DNA of 64,000 bases from Brevundimonas sp. SL130 (lineage in GTDB: Bacteria > Pseudomonadota > Alphaproteobacteria > Caulobacterales > Caulobacteraceae): contig NZ_CP113064.1 in NCBI RefSeq assembly GCF_026625805.1, positions 1,612,001 to 1,676,000 of the forward strand, in the 5' to 3' direction. Every line of letters begins with the position of its first letter. The stretch's first letter is position 1. Shown in pieces: positions 57,555 through 64,000 of the stretch. The notes under the pieces are model-generated. The model made no database searches and had not been told where the DNA came from. It saw only the letters and a list, made by a program, of their open reading frames with translations. Both the position numbers and the translations under genes were made by a program.

Positions 57555-57569
57555 AACCTATGATAGGTT
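57555..57569. promoter_or_regulatory. 15-bp palindrome in the divergent promoter region
   Basis: AACCTAT-G-ATAGGTT is a perfect inverted repeat, 5 bp upstream of the small membrane protein start and 114 bp before the sugar transferase. Its place suggests an operator for the minus-strand gene. Confidence 0.5.
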
Positions 57570-57682
57570 TTGCGCCGGCGTCAACAGGCTGATGATCAAG
57601 TCCGCGTTGTTTTGTGGACATGATTGAGGGTTGCCATCACTACAACCTTAAGGAATATTCCCGCCCCGGGGGAGGGGCGGAT

Positions 57683-58336
57683 ATGACGACCGTTGAAGCC
57701 GCGCTGCGAAACATGGAGGCGGACGGCCCGGTTTCCGATCACGGGAGCCGGGCCCTTATCCGCCTTATGGATGTGCTGGCGGCCCTGGCGGCTCTGCTGT
57801 TCTTTCTGCCGACCCTGCTGCTGATCGCCGCCGCGGTACGGGCGCAGGACGGCGGGCCGGCCCTGTTCCGCCAGCAGAGGATCGGCCGCGACGGTCGGCC
57901 GTTCGCCTGTCTGAAATTCCGTTCCATGACTCCGGACGCCGAGGCGCGCCTGCCCCAACTGGTGGATGGGGAGTGGGCGGAGCGCCGGAAACTGAGACGC
58001 GACCCCCGCGTGACGCCGTTGGGGCGGTTCCTGCGTCTGTCCAGCCTGGATGAACTGCCGCAGCTGATCAATGTGTTGGTCGGCGACATGTCCCTGGTCG
58101 GGCCGAGGCCCATCGTTGCAGATGAGGCGCCGCTCTATGGACGCCGCTTCGCCGCCTATTGCACGGTGCGGCCCGGACTGACGGGGCTGTGGCAGGTGTC
58201 AGGACGCAACCATGTGTCTTATCCGCGTCGCGTGGCCATGGACATGTGGCTGGTCCGCAACCTGACGATACGGACCTACCTGGCGCTGATCCTGCGCACG
58301 GTGCCGGCCGTGCTGGGGCGAGAAGGCGTCTACTGA
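57683..58336 (+). CDS. Bacterial sugar transferase (undecaprenyl-phosphate sugar phosphotransferase type)
   Basis: A 217-residue initiating glycosylphosphotransferase for capsule, exopolysaccharide or holdfast-like polymers. One helix (LMDVLAALAALLFFLPTLLL) is followed by the catalytic part: FRQQRIGRDGRPFACLKFRSM, DELPQLINVLVGDMSLVGPRP and RPGLTGLWQVSGRN. It lacks the N-terminal multi-span part of WcaJ-like enzymes, as do PglC-like ones. ATG 57683 follows GGGAGGGG. No other polysaccharide genes lie beside it. Confidence 0.9.
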   Translation: MTTVEAALRNMEADGPVSDHGSRALIRLMDVLAALAALLFFLPTLLLIAAAVRAQDGGPALFRQQRIGRDGRPFACLKFRSMTPDAEARLPQLVDGEWAERRKLRRDPRVTPLGRFLRLSSLDELPQLINVLVGDMSLVGPRPIVADEAPLYGRRFAAYCTVRPGLTGLWQVSGRNHVSYPRRVAMDMWLVRNLTIRTYLALILRTVPAVLGREGVY

Positions 58337-58351
58337 TCGGTGACGAAACTG

Positions 58352-58370
58352 ATTTGGTGACGGACCAAAT
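58352..58370. promoter_or_regulatory. Inverted repeat upstream of the lipoprotein/TonB-receptor operon
   Basis: ATTTGGT (58352-58358) and ACCAAAT (58364-58370) are perfect 7-bp arms around GACGG, about 180 bp before the lipoprotein start. A separate 12-bp palindrome GGCGCATGCGCC lies at 58425-58436. Either could be an operator. Confidence 0.5.
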
Positions 58371-58553
58371 ATTGCAAATTCGATGTGAATTGTCCGCAAA
58401 ACCTCTGCCGAAGCTTCATCTTAGGGCGCATGCGCCGTCACACGGTCTGACTATGACTGAAGTTGGGCAGGAGGGACGAACACGTCATCGCGGCCGGGCA
58501 TGAGCTCGGTCGTCCCCTGTCATAGCTCTTTGATCAGACACGGTGGACTGACG

Positions 58554-60074
58554 ATGACCGGCCTTCAGCTCAAGACCCTTCTCGTGACGGCGGCCAGCGC
58601 CCTCGCGCTCGCCGCGTGCGGCTCCTCTGAGGTGGCCTCGCCCGGCGAGGGTGATTTCGGCAGCGGCGGCGGCACGCCGACCACGCCGACGACCCCGACG
58701 CCCGGCACGCCCGCCTCGGACTGCCCGACCGGTCTGTCGAACATCGGCACCATCGCCAACGGCACCCTGCGCGTCTGCCAGCTGCCGCAACAGGTTCTGG
58801 GCAACCTGACCCTGTCGGTCCGCGCAGGCACCATCTATGCGATCAGCGGCCGCACCGAAGTCGGCACCGACCGCGGCATCGACCCCGCCTCGACCACCGG
58901 AACCCAGGGCATCCTGACCATCGAGCCGGGCGTGAAGGTCTTCGCCTCTAGCGGCGGCGACTATCTACTGGTCAACCGCGGCTCGCAGATCTACGCCGAA
59001 GGCACCGCGACCAACCCCGTCATCTTCACCAGCCGCCAGGACATCGAAGGCACGGCCACCGCGACCTCGCAGGGTCAGTGGGGCGGCATCGTGCTCGCCG
59101 GCCGTGCGCCCCAGGCCAACTGCCAGCTGACCGCCCCGGTCACCTGCACCGGCCAGGTCGAAGGCACCAGCGCCTTCTACGGCGGCAACACCGCGGCCGA
59201 CAACTCGGGCCGTCTGCGCTATGTCCAGATCAAATACTCGGGCTTTGAAATCTCGACCGGCAACGAGCTGCAGGCCCTGACCCTGGCCGGCGTCGGCTCG
59301 GGCACGACCCTCGAGTATATCCAGTCGTACAACAGCTCGGACGACGGCATCGAAATCTTCGGCGGAAACGCCAATCTGAAGCGCATCGTCATCAACGGCG
59401 CTGACGACGACGGTCTGGACACCGACACCGGCTGGCGCGGCGGCGCCCAGTTCGGCATCGTGACCCAGCGCGCGCCGAACGCCACCAGCCGTTCGGCCGG
59501 TTTCGAGTTCTCGTCTGCCCCGGCCTCGACGCCCTACGCCTCGCGCTATCTGTCGCAGCCGAAGATCGCCAACTGGACCCTGGTCGGCCGTAACGCCCCG
59601 ACCGACGCCCACACGGTCATGCACTTCGACACCGGCACCAACCCGAACCTGATCAACATCGTCGCCACCTCGACGACGGGTTCGGTCGCGGGCTGCTTCG
59701 ATATCGCCGACGCGGACACCCAGACCAGCTTCGACAGTGGTTCGACGCCTTCGCTGCGCTCGATCTACATGTCCTGCTCGGTCTCGTATCGTCCGGCCAA
59801 CGTCGCCCGCTCGACGGCGGTCTTCACCAACGCCCGCAACACCAATGTCACGGCGCTGGGAACCTCGACCCTGACGGCTCCCTCGGGCGCGACGATCACC
59901 AACCAGAACCTGGCCTTCATCAACGGCGCCAACGAAACCGCCGTGACGGCGGTCGATCCGAAGACGGTCTACAGCTTCTTCGACAGCGTGACCTATATCG
60001 GCGCCGTGCGGAACGCCCAGGACACCTGGTGGCAGGGTTGGACCTGCGGCCTGACCTCCGGCTCGACCTGCTGA
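58554..60074 (+). CDS. Surface lipoprotein with beta-helix-like repeats, paired with a TonB-dependent receptor
   Basis: A 506-residue lipoprotein (leader ends ALALAAC). A Gly/Thr/Pro linker (TPTTPTTPTPGTP) is followed by a region rich in short beta strands, Asn and Gly (GTTLEYIQSYNSSDDGIEIF, NLKRIVINGADDDGLDTD), as in right-handed beta-helix proteins. The end has paired Cys (WTCGLTSGSTC). It lies 75 bp before a TonB-dependent receptor with a hairpin between, so it is probably the receptor's partner for ligand capture. The ligand is unknown. Confidence 0.8.
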   Translation: MTGLQLKTLLVTAASALALAACGSSEVASPGEGDFGSGGGTPTTPTTPTPGTPASDCPTGLSNIGTIANGTLRVCQLPQQVLGNLTLSVRAGTIYAISGRTEVGTDRGIDPASTTGTQGILTIEPGVKVFASSGGDYLLVNRGSQIYAEGTATNPVIFTSRQDIEGTATATSQGQWGGIVLAGRAPQANCQLTAPVTCTGQVEGTSAFYGGNTAADNSGRLRYVQIKYSGFEISTGNELQALTLAGVGSGTTLEYIQSYNSSDDGIEIFGGNANLKRIVINGADDDGLDTDTGWRGGAQFGIVTQRAPNATSRSAGFEFSSAPASTPYASRYLSQPKIANWTLVGRNAPTDAHTVMHFDTGTNPNLINIVATSTTGSVAGCFDIADADTQTSFDSGSTPSLRSIYMSCSVSYRPANVARSTAVFTNARNTNVTALGTSTLTAPSGATITNQNLAFINGANETAVTAVDPKTVYSFFDSVTYIGAVRNAQDTWWQGWTCGLTSGSTC

Positions 60075-60085
60075 AGACGACAGCG

Positions 60086-60118
60086 CCGGCGGCGACCTTG
60101 AGGTCGCCGCCGGTTCTT
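60086..60118 (+). terminator. Hairpin between the lipoprotein and receptor genes
   Basis: CCGGCGGCGACC (60086-60097) and GGTCGCCGCCGG (60102-60113) form a perfect 12-bp stem with loop TTGA, then TTCTT. It may lower read-through and set the lipoprotein-to-receptor ratio. Confidence 0.75.
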
Positions 60119-60149
60119 CGCGTTTCCTGACCCCTTCAAGGCGCAGACC

Positions 60150-62795
60150 ATGAATAGACTTACTCTGACCCTGAGCGGGGTCCTTCTCGCCACCAGTGCG
60201 CTGATCGCGCCCGGCCTGGCGTTCGCCCAAACCGCATCACCGACGGCTCAGACCCCGGCCGAACAGGTCGACGAGCAGGCCACCGAGGTCGGCGAGATCG
60301 TCGTTCTGGGTCGCTATATTCCCGAACCCAATCGCGAAAGCTCCGAAGTCGCGGCCTTCCTGACGTCCGAGGACCTGGAGCGCACCGGCGACAGCAACGC
60401 CGCCGCCGCCCTGACCCGCGTCACCGGCCTGTCGATCGTCGAAGGGCGTTTCATCTATGTGCGCGGCCTGGGCGAGCGCTATTCCTCGGCCCTGCTGAAC
60501 GGTTCGCCCCTGCCCAGCCCCGAGCCGCTGCAACGGGTCGTACCCCTGGACCTGTTCCCCTCCAGCATTCTGGACGGCGTGACGGTTCAGAAGACCTATT
60601 CGCCCAACTTCCCCGGCGAGTTCGGCGGCGGCGTCATCGACCTGCACACCATCGACGCTCCGAACCAGCCCTTCTTCAATATGAAGCTGTCGCTCGGCGG
60701 AAACACCGAGTCCACGGGCAAGGAAAACCTGATCTATTACGGGTCGCGCACCGACTTCACCGGTTTTGACGACGACACCCGCGAAGTCCCCGGCGCGATC
60801 GCTATGGCCTTCAATCAGGGTAAGCAGATCAACAGCGCCAACTTCACCGCCGACCAGCTCCAGACCATGGGCCAGTCGCTGGTCAACGCCCCGCTGCGCC
60901 TGCTGCAACGCGAAAAGACGCCGATCGACGGCGGTGTGGAACTGGCGGGCGGCTTCTCGCACGAAACGGATATCGGCACCCTGGGGCTGATCGCCGTCGC
61001 TGGCTACGACAACAGCTGGCGCGCCCGTAGCGGCGTCCAGGAAGAGGGCCAGTTCCAGGGCGAAGTCCTGGTGCCGGTTTCGACCTATGACGTCGACTCG
61101 AACCAGAACGACATCCGCCTGAACCTTCTCGGCGGCCTGTCGCTGTCGAACGCCGACCATGAGGTCAAGTGGACCAATCTGTACGTCCGCAACACGACCA
61201 AGGAAGCCCGTTCGGTCGCCGGTCCCGACTTCGACGCCGGCGGCAGCGTGATCCGCAACGACTATACCGAATGGTTCGTGCGCCAGCTGTTCAGCAGCCA
61301 ACTGGCCGGCGAGCATCAGTTCATGGACGGGGCGCTGGAGATCGACTGGCGCGCGGCCTACGCCAAGACCTCGCGGGATGCGCCCTATGAGTCGCGCTTC
61401 CAGTACGGCGTCAACGCGGACGGCGACTACATCCACAACGTCCAGGGCAATCTGATCTCGTTCAGCGAACTGGACGACGACATCGTGTCCGGCGGCGTGG
61501 ATGTGGCCTATACCCTGCCTCTGTCCGAGGCCCGCGAAGCCATCATCAGCGCCGGGGTCGCCACCCTGGACAACAATCGTGAAGCCAGCCGCCACGATCT
61601 GCAGTTCGAGGCCGTCAACGGCCTGACGGACGATCAGCGGATGTCGCGCATCGACTATCTGTTCTCGGATTACAACATCAACTCGAGCACCCTACAGCTG
61701 CGCGAAATCGCCGGCGGAAATGGCGCCAGCGCCTATGAGGCCGAGTTGCAGGTCAACGCCGCCTACGCCATGGTCGATGCGGAAATCATCCCGCTGGTCC
61801 GCACCACGGTCGGCGTCCGGTTCGAGGATGGTCAGCAGAGCGTCACGCCGCGCGACGTGTTCGGCGGAACCTCGACCTATGAGGCCACCGAGATCGAGGA
61901 GCAGTATTGGCTGCCCTCGCTGACGGCGACCTGGAACTTCGCCGAGGATCAGCAACTGCGTTTCGGCGTGTCGCAGACGATCGGCCGTCCGCAGTTCCGC
62001 GAACTGGCGCCCCAGGCCTATACGGACCCGGAAAGCGACCGCATCTTCATCGGCAACCCCTATCTGGTGGACACCGAACTGCTGAACCTGGATGCGCGGT
62101 ACGAATGGTACTTCGCCCGCCAGCAGTTCATCACCGCCGGCGTCTTCTACAAGGACATGGACAAGCCGGTTGAGTCCGTCATCGTCGATGTGGGCAACCA
62201 GCGCCAGCAGTCGTATCTGAACGCGCCCAAGGCGACCATCATGGGCGCCGAGGTCGAGGTGAAGAAGTATTTCGACTTCCCCGACCAGGGCATGAGCTTC
62301 ATCGCCAACAAGCGCTGGCTGGTGCAGGCCAACTACACCTACTCGAACTCCGAGGTTAAGGTGGGGGCGGGCGATACGGTCCTGACCCTGGGCGGTGCGG
62401 GCTCGCCCGAACAGGCGTCCTTCTTCATCCAGGACGGCAGCCGTCTGCAAGGCCAGTCGGACCATGTCGCCAACCTGCAACTGGGTTGGGAAGACGATAC
62501 GGCCCGCTCGCAGGCGACGATCATCGTCAACTATGTCAGCGACCGGATCACCGCCCGCGGCGCCGGCACCGGCGCGAGCCGCGAGCCGGACTTCATCCAG
62601 GAGCCGGGCGTCTTCCTCGACTTCGTCTATCGCAAGGACTTCACCGTCATGGCCCACGACATGGGCTTCGCCCTGGAGCTGCGGAACCTGCTGGGGACGG
62701 ACTTCGACGAGTACCAGGAGCTGGGCAACAAGATCCGGGTCAACAACTACGACCTGGGCCAGAGCGCCTCGATCAGCCTGACCGCCCGCTTCTGA
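60150..62795 (+). CDS. TonB-dependent outer-membrane receptor
   Basis: An 881-residue outer-membrane receptor. A signal peptide ends LAFA-QT, a TonB-box-like GEIVVLGRY follows, then the plug (about residues 65-185, with TGLSIVEGRFIYVRGLGERYSSALLNG) and a beta barrel ending in the aromatic C-terminus SISLTARF. The plug signature GRFIYVRGLGERY and PGEFGGGVIDL occur in a large family of carbohydrate-type receptors in Caulobacterales. It would be driven by exbB-exbD-tonB at 44.7-46.8 kb. The substrate is not readable. Confidence 0.93.
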   Translation: MNRLTLTLSGVLLATSALIAPGLAFAQTASPTAQTPAEQVDEQATEVGEIVVLGRYIPEPNRESSEVAAFLTSEDLERTGDSNAAAALTRVTGLSIVEGRFIYVRGLGERYSSALLNGSPLPSPEPLQRVVPLDLFPSSILDGVTVQKTYSPNFPGEFGGGVIDLHTIDAPNQPFFNMKLSLGGNTESTGKENLIYYGSRTDFTGFDDDTREVPGAIAMAFNQGKQINSANFTADQLQTMGQSLVNAPLRLLQREKTPIDGGVELAGGFSHETDIGTLGLIAVAGYDNSWRARSGVQEEGQFQGEVLVPVSTYDVDSNQNDIRLNLLGGLSLSNADHEVKWTNLYVRNTTKEARSVAGPDFDAGGSVIRNDYTEWFVRQLFSSQLAGEHQFMDGALEIDWRAAYAKTSRDAPYESRFQYGVNADGDYIHNVQGNLISFSELDDDIVSGGVDVAYTLPLSEAREAIISAGVATLDNNREASRHDLQFEAVNGLTDDQRMSRIDYLFSDYNINSSTLQLREIAGGNGASAYEAELQVNAAYAMVDAEIIPLVRTTVGVRFEDGQQSVTPRDVFGGTSTYEATEIEEQYWLPSLTATWNFAEDQQLRFGVSQTIGRPQFRELAPQAYTDPESDRIFIGNPYLVDTELLNLDARYEWYFARQQFITAGVFYKDMDKPVESVIVDVGNQRQQSYLNAPKATIMGAEVEVKKYFDFPDQGMSFIANKRWLVQANYTYSNSEVKVGAGDTVLTLGGAGSPEQASFFIQDGSRLQGQSDHVANLQLGWEDDTARSQATIIVNYVSDRITARGAGTGASREPDFIQEPGVFLDFVYRKDFTVMAHDMGFALELRNLLGTDFDEYQELGNKIRVNNYDLGQSASISLTARF

Positions 62796-62819
62796 TTTCA
62801 GGAACAGGCGAGACGTTTG

Positions 62820-62858
62820 CGACCGGGGAGCCATCGGCTTCCCGGTCGTTTTCGTTTT
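62820..62858 (+). terminator. Rho-independent terminator after the receptor gene
   Basis: CGACCGGGGAGCC (62820-62832) pairs with GGCTTCCCGGTCG (62836-62848) over 13 bp with one G-U pair, followed by TTTTCGTTTT. Confidence 0.92.
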
Positions 62859-62988
62859 GAAATGATCCGTATGGGTCGCGACTGTCACGACATGTTCTTC
62901 GTGTCTTCACACTTCGGTGCGGCCCGCATACGGACGATTAGTCTAGATCGCGCCATGGCCGTGTGGGGGCCGGAACAGGCATGGCGTC

Positions 62989-63834
62989 GTGATCGCGGCT
63001 TTCCGTAGTTTTAGCGTCTCCTTGGCGGCCGACCGTATGCGTCGTCTGCCGCTGCGTCGCCTCGTCGAGGGCGTGCTGATCCTGTTGCTGCTGGTTCAGG
63101 CCGGGCGGTTGGTCTGGCTGTTCGTCGCTCCGTCGTCCAAGCCTTCCGAGGTCGCAACCGCGCACCCGATCCCTGCCGTCGATCTGAGCATTCTGTCGCG
63201 TTTCGACGCCTTCTTCCGCACGGGCGGGCAGGGCGCGCTGGCCGGCGCCTCGGGCGCGGACGCCAGCCAGATGCGGCTGTTCGGCGTTCGCTCGGGCGGG
63301 ATTGGCGGCGGTTCCGCCATCATCGGTCTGGCGGACGGTCGCCAAGTTTCGGTCGGTGTCGGCGAAGAGGTCGAGCCTGGGCTGGTGCTACAAGGCGTCG
63401 GACCTGATTACGTCACCCTGGCGCGGGGCCAGTCCGTCAGCCGGCTGGAGTTCGCCGACGCGCCCGTTGGAGCCGCTCCGCCCCCTCCGCCGCCCTCGAC
63501 GCCTCAAGTGGTGGGTCCGCCCGCCGCCGCTCCGGTCTCGGGGCAGGCCGCCGTCGTCGATCCGCAAAGACTGATGGCCCAGGCGTCGCTGCGGCCCCGT
63601 ATCCAGGGGCTGGGCGTCAACGGCTTCACCGTCTCGTCGGCCGGCAACGCATCCGAGTTGCGCAGCGCGGGGCTTCAGTCGGGCGACGTCATCCTGTCCG
63701 TCAACGGCGTGGCCCTGAACACCCCCCAGGCCATCGGCGCCCTGCGCGGCCAGCTGGCCAGCGCTCCCTCGGCCGAAATCCAGTATGAGCGCGCGGGCGA
63801 GACGCGCACCACCACCATAAGGACGCGTCCATGA
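62989..63834 (+). CDS. gspC: Type II secretion system protein GspC
   Basis: A 281-residue inner-membrane component linking the inner platform to the secretin. One helix (LVEGVLILLLLVQAGRLVWLFV) is followed by the homology region (MRLFGVRSGGIGGGSAIIGLADG, VSVGVGEEVEPGLVLQGVGPDYVTL), a Pro-rich linker and a C-terminal PDZ domain (GLQSGDVILSVNGVALNTPQ). It starts at GTG 62989 with a weak ribosome binding site; ATG 63037 is an alternative. The stop overlaps gspD. Confidence 0.9.
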   Translation: MIAAFRSFSVSLAADRMRRLPLRRLVEGVLILLLLVQAGRLVWLFVAPSSKPSEVATAHPIPAVDLSILSRFDAFFRTGGQGALAGASGADASQMRLFGVRSGGIGGGSAIIGLADGRQVSVGVGEEVEPGLVLQGVGPDYVTLARGQSVSRLEFADAPVGAAPPPPPPSTPQVVGPPAAAPVSGQAAVVDPQRLMAQASLRPRIQGLGVNGFTVSSAGNASELRSAGLQSGDVILSVNGVALNTPQAIGALRGQLASAPSAEIQYERAGETRTTTIRTRP

Positions 63835-64000
63835 CCGCCTCTCTGCGCCACCGCCTGACGCGTTCCAGCGTCGGCGCGCTCGCCGCCGTCCTCGCCATCC
63901 AGGGGCCGCTGGCCGCCGCGCCCGTCCTGGCCCAGGAGGCGCGCCAGACCCTGAACGTCCAGGGCGCCGACATCCGCGCCTTCATCCAGGACGTGGCCCG
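63831..64000 (+). CDS. gspD: Type II secretion secretin GspD, 3' partial
   Basis: The first 56 residues of the outer-membrane secretin. A signal peptide ends VLAQ-EA and the N0 domain begins LNVQGADIRAFIQDVA. ATG 63831 overlaps the gspC stop. The gene runs off the window; the rest of the operon should lie to the right. Confidence 0.9.
   Translation, partial: MTASLRHRLTRSSVGALAAVLAIQGPLAAAPVLAQEARQTLNVQGADIRAFIQDVA

Overview
The window is high-GC alphaproteobacterial chromosome, most likely Caulobacterales and probably Brevundimonas. This is inferred from FlbT/FlaF, the murA-DUF2948-UPF0262-infA-maf-RNase E/G-like-yacG order, a tRNA-His with a G1:U72 pair and A73, and the many TonB-system genes. 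No species call can be proved from sequence alone. No rRNA genes, CRISPR arrays or prophage were found.

Positions 1-21.9 kb are the right part of an integrative conjugative element. It carries a Trb-type (P-type) type IV secretion set: traG (5' end outside the window), a ribbon-helix-helix protein, trbB, then trbC-D-E-J-L-F-G-I, traF and a lytic transglycosylase. Two things break the usual layout. First, a five-gene minus-strand block of about 7.7 kb sits between trbB and trbC. In transcription order it encodes a beta-propeller fused to a serine-less pseudo-lipase, an active-looking class 3 lipase, a VWA-domain protein, a secreted DNA/RNA non-specific endonuclease and a patatin-like phospholipase. 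This is the best candidate here for an undescribed system. Second, the transglycosylase gene is cut and joined directly to an IS5-family transposase that has itself lost its C-terminus. About 0.8 kb without a convincing gene follows, then tRNA-Ser(CGA), whose 3' end faces the element and is the likely attachment site.

From 21.9 kb to the end the sequence looks like ordinary chromosome. 22-26 kb is a minus-strand run: a NUDIX-type NAD regulator, an HD hydrolase, a repeat-bearing lipoprotein, a MoxR ATPase and two small acidic proteins. It diverges from the flagellin regulators flbT-flaF. A short transcript unit at 27.17-27.38 kb has 17 nt complementary to the expected 16S rRNA 3' end, a 21-codon ORF and a terminator. 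27.4-39 kb holds exoD, isovaleryl-CoA dehydrogenase, a GH24 lysozyme with a long acidic tail and membrane anchor, mgtE, tRNA-Leu, a FliN-like protein, lipB, an S41-like hydrolase, msrB and a chemoreceptor. 39-44.2 kb is the conserved murA-to-yacG cluster ending in tRNA-Phe. 44.7-46.8 kb is exbB-exbD-tonB.

46.9-64 kb carries tRNA-His, an aldo/keto reductase and a GAF/Fis activator without an AAA+ domain, placed next to a perfect palindrome and followed by aldehyde and alcohol dehydrogenases. Then come ligA, an M28 peptidase, a sugar transferase, a lipoprotein paired with a TonB-dependent receptor, and the start of a type II secretion operon (gspC, gspD) cut by the window end.
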